NCBI GenBank assembly: GCA_033675265.1
Contig: JAUJYZ010000761.1
Location: 114,501 to 178,500, forward strand
Length of the DNA: 64,000 nt
Direction of reading: 5' to 3'
Source of the DNA: Actinostola sp. cb2023
Lineage: Eukaryota; Cnidaria; Anthozoa; Actiniaria; Actinostolidae
The translations under genes were made by a program, and so were the position numbers. A model generated the notes under the pieces. That model saw nothing but the letters and a program-made list of their open reading frames with translations. It was not told the origin of the DNA and did not search any database. Positions within the stretch are counted from its first letter, which is position 1. Every line of letters starts with the position of its first letter. Shown here piece after piece: positions 35,713 through 46,969 of the stretch.

Positions 35713-37170
35713 GTTAATAATAATAATAATAATAAAATAATAATAATGATACAGTTGACTAAAAAATAAAATAAAAAAATAAATCCTGTAAAATAAAATA
35801 AAAAATAAAATAAAATAAAATAAAATAAAAAAATAAAATAAAATTAAAATAAAATAAAATAAAATAAAATAAATAAAAAAAATAAAATAAAATAAAATAA
35901 AAAACTAAAATAAAATAAAATAAAATAAAATAAAATAAAATAAAATAAAAACGATAAATGCATAAAATAAAATAAAATTCAGTAAAATAAAATAAAATTC
36001 TTTGCTAAAATAAGGTGTCATAATAAAATAAAATAAAATACACTCAGCACAAATAAAATAAAAATTTCGATAGCTAGAGAATTAATCTCGCACGAGTTTC
36101 TTTTCGGTACTTTTGCAGTTGATAGTAGGTGCGAGTTGAATTTGGTTTGAAAAACACACGAGTGCGAATTATCGATTGAACGAGAAATCGAATGAAACTT
36201 ATTTGGCTATAGTATGCAAAAATTTAGCGAAACTGACGCGAATGAGCCATCGCGTAAAACAAGATGTCACATAGCGACTTTTTCGTTTATTTGCATAATC
36301 AAATTAGTCGACACTTACACAGTAAGAGCTCACGGCCAATGAAAAGCATACAAGCACTTAGAACGCGAAGTTCTCGTTTTTTAGAAAGTTAAATGTAAAC
36401 AAAACTTCAAGAGAAAAAGTCTATCACGGGAAATAAAAGGCTGTTCATCGTTTTTAAGTTGAAACGAGTAAAAAACTCTGACCATTTCTATTCCGAAAGC
36501 TCAAAAGATCCTCGATCAGACCTTTTTACTCAGAGAGAAATTCGACTAAACTTACTGTAAATCACTGGATATCCTTGATTACTTTCCTGACCACAGAAGG
36601 AAAAACCAAAGTTGAATACTCAATAATTTGTAGAAGCTTGTAGTACCTTTTACTTACAAGAGCCAACAAAGTTCTTCATTTATCACGTACATGTAGTTTT
36701 CAGTTTTCCTTTCTAGAGAAGGCCCCCCCGTCATGCTTTCATGTCGAGTCTATAAAATGGTGAAAATGTTGTTTTTGGTGCTTGTTCGTCAGAAAATTTT
36801 GACGATAAGTCGTCAGAGCGCATGCTCATACTAATTTTTCCGCTGAGAGCGGGTCTTTTTGGCAAAAGCATCTAATTGCTTGCAATGTGATGTGTATTAT
36901 TTACGTTGGTTTGAATATTCAAACTAACAAGTACAAAGATCCGTACATTTGAAATGTTCGTGTTTCTGTGAATTTTAAAATCCCATGGAACGTTCATCAC
37001 CGGTTGTGATTGGCTCTAAAATTATTTTAATTGCTTTACGAGCCAATACATGAAATTTTATAATAATTTGCACTGTGAACCTTCCTGTTTTCCACTTTGT
37101 TATTTTTTTGCTCAGTTTTATTATAAATAAATAAAGCTTTCAATAATCAAAATAGAGTAACGATCGATTG

Positions 37171-37214
<44 letters not shown>

Positions 37215-37217
37215 TAG

Positions 37218-37250
<33 letters not shown>

Positions 37251-37827
37251 TTAATAATAATAGTAATAATAATAATAATAATATAATAATAATAACGGAA
37301 TATGAAAAATAATTACCGTCGATGTAAATAAAAATCCAATTTGTTAGGTCTAGGAGTATCTGAAACACAAATCCAACTGACTGGCCGCGCGCGCGCCATT
37401 TATGCTAATATCAGCAAAATTGAATTCATTTATGCTAAGGGATTTAGGCGCAGGACAAACAATTTCAAGTACATTATCAGAGTCATAACGTGGGTGCTTC
37501 TAGTTGGAAGTACATACAACAAATATGTTACAGTTGACTTTGTTGTTTCCTGTTCTCAGTTAAATTTTCCTTAAATAATTTTTTTTACGTTTTTCCCGCC
37601 AAAACGGTTACTCCATTAACGAACACTGTCAGAACTGTATCGCGAACAGAACGAATAACATGGGAAACTGCACACGGTAAATGCAGATTGCATGCCACGA
37701 GATATTCAGTGTACATACCCAATGGCTCTAGTTCTTTGCTATCTTCCAAGGTGTCAGCTATGCGCTCTTCTTCAAAAGCTGTTACACTCAGCACAAATAG
37801 AAACATAACGATAGCTAGAGAATGCAT
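34676..37827 (-). CDS. galaxin-like secreted di-cysteine protein, two exons
   Basis: Exon 1 (37827 down to 37719) encodes a signal peptide (MHSLAIVMFLFVLSVTA) and an acidic propeptide (FEEERIADTLEDSKELEPL). It ends in phase 1 at G|GTATGT. Exon 2 (34914 down to 34676, after CTCGTAG) restores phase and ends at TAA. The product is 115 aa. A QKR site suggests furin-type release of a mature basic domain starting WFWACG. That domain has a Cys, four CC pairs and a final Cys, spaced by 9, 11, 12, 11 and 12 residues, with YNPVKKGCC and YGCCNGKV motifs. This is the tandem di-cysteine pattern of galaxins, known from coral exoskeletal matrix and also found in non-calcifying cnidarians. At four CC pairs it is much shorter than coral galaxin, so 'galaxin-like' is the safe name. 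The intron is 2.8 kb and repeat-filled. An upstream in-frame ATG at 37872 would put 15 residues before the signal peptide and is less likely. Confidence 0.75.
35055..35198. mobile_element. hairpin element with GACCGCGTAGCGGGAGT loop, copy 1
   Basis: GGTAATAGAACT...GTGCAATTTGGTCTGAAATC is mirrored by GATTTCAGACCAAAATTGCAC...AATTACC. It lies in the galaxin-like intron. A related copy is at 60086-60226. Confidence 0.8.
35369..35420. repeat. poly-A / AAAAT tract
   Basis: Simple A-rich repeat in the galaxin-like intron. Confidence 0.9.
35596..35622 (+). repeat. GAAACGTCG hairpin, second copy
   Basis: GACATTGGACGATGTC followed by GAAACGTCG, preceded by TTGATAA. Same layout as 29456-29492, and again next to AAT repeats. 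Confidence 0.45.
35756..36062. repeat. (AAAAT)n microsatellite
   Basis: About 300 bp of AAAAT pentamers with small interruptions. It abuts the decayed exon-1 copy. Confidence 0.95.
36041..36250 (-). pseudogene. decayed copy of galaxin-like exon 1 and its 5' flank
   Basis: CACTCAGCACAAATA, CGATAGCTAGAGAAT, TTCTTTTCGGTACTTTTGCA and GACGCGAATGAGC occur here in the same order and orientation as at 37789-37985 around the real exon 1. The start-codon position has changed (GAATGCATC to GAATTAATC) and the coding part is lost. It is therefore a non-functional direct duplication inside the gene's own intron. Confidence 0.75.
37176..37300. repeat. (AAT)n microsatellite
   Basis: AAT repeats with TTAG and TAGT interruptions. 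Confidence 0.95.
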
Positions 37828-38039
37828 CTTTAAATCTTCTTTTCGGTACTTTTGCAGTTGATAGAGATGCAAGTTTGAGCTGGTCTGGCTTGGCTACGGT
37901 GTATATCGAGGCGGCGAGTACACGAATGGAAAGAATTTGGCTGTGAGTAGTGCTGGACCTTCGAGACACTGACGCGAATGAGCTTTGTCTGGTTCAGTGG
38001 AGTTCTTATAAGCTATTGATTTCATTATTCTTATATCGG

Positions 38040-39655
38040 CCTCTGAATGGTTTCATGGTTTGTTGCCGCTCAGCGTACTGTTGATTTGACCTCTACCGAT
38101 TAAGATATTTCCCGCCAAGGCACATGCATTGAAACTGAATTTTCTGAAGGTTTTCAAAACTGAAGAACTGTACGTTCAGCAAATGCGGCATGTATTGATA
38201 AAAATATTGCTGATTGAACTGGGATGTGTTATTCAAGACTTGCAACTTTTCCCCAGAGTTTCGGTCAACGAAGGCTCTTATGTAAGCCGTACTGATTGGC
38301 ACACACGTGTTGTGTGTCAGTGGATTTCTTTCAGCTCAGCCGTTCCGTGCCCTTTCTAGATACTACATCAATTTTCTAATAATAATAAATAAAACTTACG
38401 TCTCTGTGCTTTTTACATACCCAATATTTTCTAGCTATCAATGCCTAGTCTAATCTAGAGGGGTTTATAACTTAACCCGTGAAATAAAACTCTATAATAG
38501 CAGTTATTCTAATCACTTAAAATAAGCAAAAGAACACAATGTTTTTAATAGTAAAAACACTCTATTTTTGACCGTCTGTGATAAGTTTTTATGATTCGTT
38601 TTATTGTTGCTAAATAATATTGTGAATTCCTAAGAACAGATTACAGCCTGAAATCAGTGCTACCGTTTCAACCGATTTCCTTATCTAACTTCTCCCATGG
38701 AGAGTGCTTAAAATTGTGCTTCATTTGTGTTGGTTGTAACGTTTTTTCTATGTTGAAGCAAAGTACTGTTCCCATTAACATCCAAGTAAGCCGGCGGGAT
38801 AAACGTCAAGCGAACAACATTAACTGATAGTAACTTAATGTGGCGCGCTTTTCTGCATCGGTGCATTCTCTAATGCACTCTCTAGACCGTAAGTGACTTC
38901 ATAAAAACGTATTAATTTTGAGAATTGAAGCGAAGCGACTGCAAAATTACAATCACTGGTTAACACGAGTGAATTATAAGCTTGTGCGAGGAACCATGCG
39001 ATTACGTATATACGTTATTTATCAGATTCAACAAAGCCAAAACAAAAACAAAAACATCAAAACCTAAACAGCCTTGCTCGTGTAAATGTACTTTTCATAC
39101 ATACAAGTTTCAAGTATATTACAAAAGATAATAATAATATTTGAAGATTTGCTAAATGAGAAAAATAAAAATTACAAATACTTAATAAAGAAATGAAGTG
39201 CAACATAAATGACAAATCAAAAATCGGGCCAAATCGTCTCACACGCCGATATATATATCAATTCAAATCAATCAATATTATGCATATGAATCATGATAAT
39301 CACTGATCAGAGTAATTTTGCGCGCTTATAGATGATTGGTTCCAACACTAGTGCGCACGTGGGTTACTACTTCACATTACGGTCACGAAAACATTCGGTT
39401 TGTGTTTTGCTGTACCAACTTACTAATTTTCGTGTAAATTATCGAACTCGTTCTTTTATTTGGTTCCCTAAATGTGAGCGAAAATCTTTTGGGTATAAAG
39501 TATATAGAGAATGTGGTTTTGGTATTATTTACGCATCAAATAAAGAAACGAGTAGTTCGATCCTGACTTAATAAACAACCTCCATCCACTCATGGGTGCT
39601 CATGGCGTTAAACACTTCATGTTTGACCAAGGGTATCCCCCCAGGGGCTTTTCAG
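38040..39655. other. no recognisable gene
   Basis: Frames at 38129-38359, 39057-39242 and 39332-39571 have no family resemblance. A TTATAAG box on the minus strand at about 38002-38009 could serve the galaxin-like gene. Confidence 0.35.
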
Positions 39656-39660
39656 CTCTA

Positions 39661-40012
39661 ATTAGCCATTTCAAAAAGGAGTGGAGGACTGGGAACGAGT
39701 TTTTAGAATTAATCTAATTAAGAAATGAACCCCATCAACAGAAAGAGCACATCAGAATTAGTAAGTTTCAGGAGTTTGATAGGGTTTGGACAAGTAGCAA
39801 ATGAACTGTCATACATTCAGTTCATAGTTAATTTTGCGATGTTTGAAAAGCTGTTACTCGTTCAATATCTAACAAAACCTATCGAAACTTTGTAAACTTA
39901 CTAATTTTGACATGCCATTTCTTGTGATGGAGTTCATGTTTTAATTATAGATTAAATCTAAAAACTCGTTCCCAGTCCTTCACTCGTTTTTGAAATGGCT
40001 AATTTACAATTC
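39661..40012. mobile_element. foldback MITE
   Basis: ATTAGCCATTTCAAAAAGGA...CTGGGAACGAGTTTTTAG is mirrored by CTAAAAACTCGTTCCCAGTCC...TTGAAATGGCTAAT. Arms are about 130 bp, including TTAGTAAGTTT and AAACTTACTAA. Confidence 0.85.
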
Positions 40013-40022
40013 GCTATCCTCG

Positions 40023-40394
40023 TTATCTAGTGATATGCCTTGTAGTACTTCTACCACAGGCAGCCCAAGCAGTATACTTGTGGGTTATCTAGTGATATGC
40101 CTTGCAGTACTTTTACCACAGGCAGCCCAAGCAGTATACTTGTGGGTTATCTAGTGATATGCCTTGTAGTACTTCTACCACAGGCAGCCCAAGCAGTATA
40201 CTTGTGGGTTATCTAGTGATATGCCTTGTAGTACTTTTACCACAGGCAGCCCAAGCAGTATACTTGTGGGTTATCTAGTGATATGCCTTGTAGTACTTTT
40301 ACCACAGGCAGCCCAAGCAGTATACTTGTGGGTTATCTAGTGATATGCCTTGCAGTACTTCTACCACAGGCAGCCCAAGCAGTATACTTGTGGG
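40023..40394. repeat. 62-bp satellite, six copies, each with CACAGGCAGCCCAAGC
   Basis: Six nearly identical units start TTATCTAGTGATATGCCTTG. Each contains CCACAGGCAGCCCAAGCAG, the same word that forms the ends of the MITE at 27142-27502. Confidence 0.95.
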
Positions 40395-40469
40395 ATATTT
40401 TTGAGAATTTTAAAAAAATGTCTCAATTTGAAAAATATTGGTCAATTCAATAAACTGACATTCACCAAA

Positions 40470-40760
40470 ATGGTCAGAAATCGTTCGCAATGATCATTTT
40501 TGGTGGCTTATGTCCATGGCAAAATGGTCAAAAATCGTCCAAAATGGTCATATTTTTGGTGGGTTATTGCCAAATGCAAAATGGTCAAAAATCGTCAAAT
40601 ATGGTCATTTTGGGTGGGTTATAGCCAATGCAAAGTAGTCAGAGAAATCGTCCAAAGTTATCATATTTGGTGGTTCATAGTCTCCGCAAAATGGTGAAAA
40701 ATCGATCATATCAAAATCGTCAATTTTAGTGGTGAGTTTTAGCCAATGAAAATTGGGTTG
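40470..40760. repeat. degenerate tandem repeat (AAAATGGTCAAAAATCGTCC)
   Basis: About five units of 60-65 bp carry AAAATGGTCAAAAATCGTC and GGTGGGTTATAGCC. A second block of the same repeat lies at 43165-43445. Confidence 0.8.
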
Positions 40761-40967
40761 AAAAATATCATGAAAATCGACTAAACCAGCAACTATTGTT
40801 CTTTGATATCAGTGCTTCCTTCAAAGTTCGATTATAATTGTACTTTTCCTTAAAAAAATGTTTTTTTCAAAATTTTTGATTTAAAGCAACTCGAACATCG
40901 TTTTTAAGAGAAATATATTTGAAAAAAGAAAGAAAAAGTTGAAAGAAAAAAAAAGGAGAAAAGATCG

Positions 40968-41036
40968 AGTCGAGGAATCGAACCCCGGTCATCAGATTCG
41001 AGCGCAGCGCATTATCGACGCGAGCCACGGGACCAT
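40968..41036 (-). mobile_element. tRNA-like sequence, probable SINE head
   Basis: Read on the minus strand it has a tRNA-like A-box region (GTGGCTCGCGTCGATA) and a good B box (GGGGTTCGATTCC). The D- and anticodon-arm pairing is poor, so a tRNA-derived repeat is more likely than a functional tRNA. Confidence 0.4.
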
Positions 41037-41293
41037 CGTAATTTGAACAACAATAGACAGTCCATTCACAGGATACACTAGGTTATTTTGTCTTCCAAAT
41101 CAATAAGCGTGCACGATAGCCGAGTGGTGCGGGGCAGTTATTTAGTGGGACTAGAATCCGACTGTTCCCTCCCTCTTTGACCACTTGGCTGATTGGTGTA
41201 ATGCCCGATAGCGCGGATGAAGCCGAAACCTTCGTCCTATACGTAACATACGGTGACTCAGCATAATGTCTGGGAGTATATGAACTTTTTTAA

Positions 41294-42709
41294 TGCCGGT
41301 GTCGGGGGGAATTCGCTCCCCCGTGGGATTCGCCCACCCCCCCCCCCCCCCCACCCCTCCCCCCCGGGGCGAAATCACCGGAGATTTCGCCCCCCTCTGG
41401 TGATTTCGCCTCCCCCCTTCTGGTGATTTTACCTTCTGGTGAATCGCCCCCCCCCCCCCCCCCCCCCCCCCCCCTCTTCAGAAAAAATATTATATTTCTC
41501 TACTTTTCACGACAAGTTTATTACTTTGATTAATAATGAAAAAATGAAAAATATAACGTTTTAAAAACTGAAATTATGTATTTTATTTTATATATGATGA
41601 AACAAAAAATGTACATGAAATAGCCGTGTTGAAAAGCCAAGAAAGCTAAGGAATTCAAAATTATAATAACATCCTGAACTAAGTTATATCAAAAAGTAGA
41701 GTGGTTTTCAAAAACCCTATTCGAAGTGAGTGTTCCTGTGTTGATTCATATTTTGGATAACTTTGATATGTTGTGGAATGGCAGGTAAAATAATACTAAA
41801 GTCAGTTTGAGGTTAATGTGTACAATAATTTTTTCTACGGTAGAAAAATTCAACTGGTTTTGTTTTAAGCTCAAGACTTTATATTATTTTTACCTGCATT
41901 TCATGTTCTACAACATATCAAGTCAGCTATTTATTAAAACAAACTGGCTCAGAATTAATATTAAATCAAATTTAAACAACTGAAATTCTGACTTGAGCCG
42001 ACTCAAAAGTATTTTCTGTTAGCTTGCATGATGAAAGGTCTATTCGAGGTCAAATTTTCTGGCTACATTTGAAGGCACTGTTCGCTATCGTTGATTCTGA
42101 TTTTCGCTCACAATGCAGCAAAGGAGCGAAAACAGCGACCCCGACAGCGACTTATCATCGTGAATCAGTCTAGACACACGCTGCCAGAATTTTGAACGAA
42201 CATATAAAACCGGTGACAAAATATTTTGACATTGTCGCTCAAAAGGGCTTTACAAAGAAGATATAAAGTACGTCACTTTAGTTGAGGCAGCTGAACCATT
42301 CTGGTTGTAATATTAAGCTATAGCTGTGTTGTGGATAATGTTGAAATCAAGTAGAGGATGGTTTGTTGTCTTTATTCACATCAACCTTTTCTAATAGCTA
42401 CATTAGGAATGCAATAATTTTCATTACTCTAAATACCATTATCTATAGGAAACAATTGCTACCAAATTATCGATTCCTGTGACCATTTTCCAAGCTAAGG
42501 AAGGCTAAAGGAATACTTTTGATGAAAATATATACCTATATAGGTACCAAAGGGAGGGGGGCGAAATCTACGAAGGGGGGCGAAGGAGGGGGGCGAAATC
42601 TCCGTGGAATTCGCCCCGGGGAGGACAAATTCACCGGGGGATTCGCCCCGGGGAGGACATTTTTTTTGGGGGGGGGGGGGGGGGGCAAATCCCCGTGACA
42701 CCGGCCAGG
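41294..42709. mobile_element. 1.4-kb element with GCCGGTGTC ends and poly-C/poly-G runs
   Basis: GCCGGTGTCGGGGGGAATTCG at the left is mirrored by the right end, which reads GACACCGGC. Both subterminal regions are full of GGCGAAATC / GATTTCGCC words. Long C runs lie near 41340 and 41450 and a G run lies near 42670. The AT-rich centre has no transposase. Confidence 0.65.
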
Positions 42710-43164
42710 GTAAGTTCGCAGCTCTTAGAAGATCTCGTCCAATTGGTTGAATACTATTAGAGTAAAACAATAGAACCCAATCCATAGAACGAGTAGATAA
42801 TGAATTCTATTGTTTGTATTATCCAATCACAACAGATCTTATAATACCGGGCATTTCCCGGCTTTCGTGACACTTTGAACTTGGGTCCGTGAGTTCGAAC
42901 CACAGCCGGAGCATACTTTTTTCAAAAAAACATTTTCACTTCTAATTTTAATTAATTATTATTATTATTATTTTAAATGGCAGCTATTACCAAATTACTG
43001 CAGAATATTTCGAATACTTGGATTCAAATATATTTCACACCAATAACATAAATAAACACCTAAACTAATATAAGAAATGTCACTTTGTAGCCTGGTAAGC
43101 AAAGTTCTAATTTTCTCCCACCCTTCCCTGCAGTTCTTTATTCAGTGGCCCAGTGCGGTCACTC

Positions 43165-43445
43165 AAACATTTTTGGTGGGTTATAGCTCAGTCATCAGTA
43201 TATGATATGCAAAAATGGTCAAAAACCGTCCAATATGATCATTTTAGCTGGGTTAGAGTGCAAACCTTATGTCCGTGAAACAGTACTAACTAATTAGTAC
43301 TAAATAGCACTGATGAAACAATAGAAAACAATAGAGATAACACTATTTAGTACTATATAGTAATAGCACTATTTCACGGACATATGGTTTGCACACTATA
43401 GCCCATGCAAAATGGTCAAAACCGTCCAAAATGATCATTTTTGAA
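43165..43445. repeat. second block of AAAATGGTCAAAAA repeat, interrupted by a MITE
   Basis: Same units as 40470-40760, split by the small element at 43256-43401. Confidence 0.7.
43256..43401. mobile_element. small TA-flanked hairpin MITE
   Basis: GAGTGCAAACC...ATGTCCGTGAAA is mirrored by TTTCACGGACAT...GGTTTGCACAC, bounded by TA on both sides, with the internal word TTAGTACTAAATAG. Confidence 0.85.
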
Positions 43446-43534
43446 GCACATTTACACATTTGCACATTTACACTTTTACAAGCGAAATCTTCTGTATAAG
43501 GCCGCGGCATTCTTATGGCAGTATACTTCTTCTA

Positions 43535-44480
43535 CTGAAAGCGTTCCGCTTGTCAGTTAATTTGCTTTGAACTGTTAGAAACTTACGGCAATATCGGAAC
43601 TGAGTGTATTTCAGCCGGTTTTGTTCGAAAAAATGGAAAAACCTTATCATTGAAACTAATATATTCGGCAACCGCCATATTTTGTCTTGGTTTTCCACTC
43701 TAGCCTTCATTACTCCAAAACAATCTTTTTGGCAATTTTACAAATCAATAAACAAATTAAAGCTCAGCTGCAGTTGCTAATATAATACTGTTCAAAACAA
43801 GATAGTAATAATATATCCTAACTGCTACCAACAATGACTTATTAATACATTAATGAAAACTTTTCTAATAACGCGATATGTTTACAACTTTGAATCATTT
43901 TATTTCTTGTCTTACGACTCTACGAATTTGACTGATGATTTTATAATTTGCATGACTATTATTTCTTTGAGTAATATACTGTAACAGTTATTGTGTTCAT
44001 ATACACCTAATTTCAAAAACGTTGTCCAATAATAATCAAAAAAGCCAATAGGATTTCATTAAAAGACAAAAGAAGTGCACTCAAGCTGAACTGTTTCTTT
44101 TGTCTTTTTGAATGAATTCGTATTTGGCTATTTGGACAACGTTTTTGAAATTAGGTGTATATAAGAAATGATTGATTTGAAGTTTGAAGCTTGCTGAGAG
44201 AACGGCTGGGTTTTCTGTCAGCTATTTACGGATCTCAGTTCCTGTTTCATTTGATACTTCACCAGTAAAGACATAATGCTAATGTCAATAATAATAAAAT
44301 GAACGACCTGAAAACACGTCCACCTGCTCCTTTGCCTACCAAATGAGTATTAGAAATCTGGAGTTTGCTAACTTTTGGAAATCTTTCTAAATTGTAGTTA
44401 TAGACACAATGAAAAAATCGGCTGCATATGATCAGTGTTATTATAAGTAATAATACCATGGCACAGAGGAATTTTAGTGA
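43535..44480. repeat. segmental duplication block P, first copy
   Basis: CTTGTCAGTTAATTTGCTTT through CACCTGCTCCTTTGCC recurs at 45553-46420 and, in part, at 59520-60065 and 58567-58745. Identity by eye is high over long stretches (for example GCTCAGCTGCAGTTGCTAAT). Confidence 0.85.
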
Positions 44481-44534
44481 TTAATGCCCCGTCAGCCTCG
44501 GGAGAGTTAGTAGGGACTTTAAAGTGCATATCAG

Positions 44535-44839
44535 GGTTATTTATTTATTTTGAAAATCGATTATATATGAAGTGAATAGTGGGATGGTTCAGTATTTTGT
44601 GATTTGAACTTCGCATTTGCGAGTTATAAAGGTTTGAAATCGTGATATGGTAATTCAGTGACGTCAACGCAGGCATATTTATTATACAAAAGCGCCTCTT
44701 TGCAAATTACTGACATTTTTGAACTGGCAAAAAGTTATTTTACAACTTATATAAATGATGTTAAACTTTGTTTTCTATGTTAGAAACCATCCCACTATTC
44801 ACTTCATATGTAATCGATTTTCAAAACAAACAAATAACC
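44535..44839. mobile_element. foldback element inside the duplication, absent from the second copy
   Basis: GGTTATTTATTTATTTTGAA...GTGAATAGTGGGATGGTT is mirrored by AACCATCCCACTATTCAC...AAATAACC. The corresponding site in the downstream duplicate (about 58760) lacks it. It is related to the palindrome at 3699-3993. Confidence 0.8.
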
Positions 44840-44842
44840 GTG

Positions 44843-45552
44843 AAGAAACAATAGCGCTAATTACAAAATTCAATAACTTCTTGTTGGAATGTATGAAATT
44901 AATCAGCTCGATTTGGTCTTACTTCAGGCGTTCTGTGCTAAACTACAACGTGAAATGCCTATGTTTGACGTTGTAAAGAGAACGAGAACGTCAGTTCGAT
45001 ATTTGTGCAGATAGTTGTTTTTAGTCAACCGGACGACAAAAAGACGATGTTATTCATCAAAGTTGGCGCAAATTTAGTGAAAAACACGAAAAAAGAAACA
45101 AATATGAAAACAATAGACAACAAAACCGACACTTTATTCGAACAGTTCGCCGTCCTCACGTCCCCGTCCTCGATGCTTAAAGTCCCTATTTATAGTAAAC
45201 GTCGGGTTGAAAATCATGAAAGCTATGACCAATGCGCTTTAGCGACACACCTACAGTAGCACTTTCGGAAAGTATTCGGAAGGTATTTGGAAATCATTCG
45301 GAAGGTATTCGGAAAGCATTCGGAAAGTATTCGGAAATATTTGTGTAGCCCCATGCACGGACATGCATGTTAGAGTCGTTTTCGTATGAGTGGGAAGTAG
45401 TTACGGTACGGTTCGTGCCGTATATCCAAGCATTCTGATTGGTTGAGCGATGATTTTGCGCGCTGTGATTGGTTGAATAGAAAGTCTTCGATTCCGTACC
45501 ATGACCGTAACTCCGTACCGTAGGTTTTCCACTCATACGTAACGACTCTATT
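44843..45552. repeat. segmental duplication block Q, first copy
   Basis: GAAACAATAGCGCTAATTAC through the GAGTCG MITE recurs at 58760-59515. Short frames inside it (44755-45259) carry no domain, and they differ by indels between the two copies, which argues against coding. Confidence 0.85.
45373..45548. mobile_element. MITE, GAGTCGTTTTCGTATGAGTG family, copy 2
   Basis: GAGTCGTTTTCGTATGAGTG and CCACTCATACGTAACGACTC ends, TA on both sides, with two internal CCAAT boxes (ATTCTGATTGGTTGAG, GTGATTGGTTGAAT). Confidence 0.85.
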
Positions 45553-46430
45553 AGCTATCCGCTTGTCAGTTAATTTGCTTTGAACTTCAATTAACTTTAT
45601 TTTGACACGGTAAATGGGTGGCTCAGTAAACTGTTTTTCAGACATGCCGTGTATTTCAGTTTTGTTCGAAGAAATGGACAAAAGCCTTATTTTTGAAACT
45701 AATATAGCAGCATCCCCTGATTCGGCAACGCCATTTTTTGTCTTGGTTTTCTACTCTTCATTACTCAAAAACAATCTTTTTGGCAATTTTACAAATCAAT
45801 AAACAAATTAAAGCTCAGCTGCAGTTGCTAATATAATACTGTTCAAAACAAGATAGTAATAATATATCCTAACTGCTACCAACAATGACTTATTAATACA
45901 TTAATGAAGACTTTTCTAATAACGCGATATGTTTACAACTTTGAATCATTTTATTTCTTGTCTTACGACTCTACGAATTTGAATGATGATTTTATAAGTT
46001 GTTCATTATATTTCTTTTAATATTTCTATCTCAGTATCTCATACCGTTACTTGACTCCATCCTAAGGATGATTATTTCAAGTGGTCAGGGTGCCGGTAAC
46101 TGTTAATTAATGAAATATACGAGAATGTTCATATTTCATAATAATACAACAGTTATTGTATTCATAGAAGGATTTGAAGTTTGAACTCTTGCAAGAGAAC
46201 GGCTGGGTTTTCTGTCAGCTATTTACGGATCTCAGTTCAAGTTCCTGTTTCATTTGATACTTCACCAGTAAAGACATAATGTCAATAATAATAAAATGAA
46301 CGACCTGAAAACACGTCCACCTGCTCCTTTGCCTACCAAATGAGTATTATAAATCTGACGTTGGAGTTTGCTAACTTCTGGAAATCTTGTAGTTATGAAC
46401 ACAATGAAAAAAGCTGCATGTTATTTGAAT
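45553..46430. repeat. segmental duplication block P, second copy
   Basis: Repeats 43535-44470 and matches 59520-60065 downstream. It includes GAACTTCAATTAACTTTATT, TTTTGTTCGAAGAAATGGAC and CACCTGCTCCTTTGCC. Confidence 0.85.
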
Positions 46431-46965
46431 GTATTTATAAATGGAGAGATTATAATTAACGTGTTTAATGAAGGTGATAGTATTCTTTGGACCACTGAAC
46501 ACTGATAGACTACATAGTCTAGCAATACGCCAAAAGGCTTTAAATCAGTGAACTATCGTGGTCAAATTCTAAAACACTTTAAGTCTTCGAAAGCACCATA
46601 ATACAACAACCTAGGAATTAATTACGATAACATGGACATTTCAGCTCTTCTATCTCTTGTTTATTCACCACGCATGGTATTTACCAACGTTTTAAAAGCC
46701 AAAGTTAACAGCCAGTTTTTGATACTTGCCCCATGCAGACCTCTCGAACGTGCGCTCATTACACCGACAGCTATAGGCTTTAGGATTTCAAGAGGTATAA
46801 CAAAATGTCTATAGTCTACAAATACTGATTTAAGATAAGCTATGGTAAAAACTTACAAATTTATAACTTCAAGATATTCTATTAAATAAAAAAATAAGTC
46901 AATAGACTTTAATATGCAGTAGGTATCATATAACAGACTTAAAAACTATTTACCCATTATGTCAA
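46431..46965. other. no recognisable feature
   Basis: AT-rich spacer present only in the upstream member of the duplication. No gene was seen. Confidence 0.4.
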
Positions 46966-46969
46966 ATAT

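Noticed and set aside
39332..39571. 79-aa plus-strand frame as a zinc-binding domain
   Set aside because: Cys and His are present but their spacing matches no zinc-finger pattern, and no splice context was found.
40023..40394. CRISPR-like array
   Set aside because: The six units are contiguous 62-bp repeats with no unique spacers, in a eukaryotic repeat context.
40968..41036. Functional tRNA gene
   Set aside because: The B box is good, but D-arm and anticodon-arm pairing and the acceptor stem are poor; a tRNA-derived repeat fits better.
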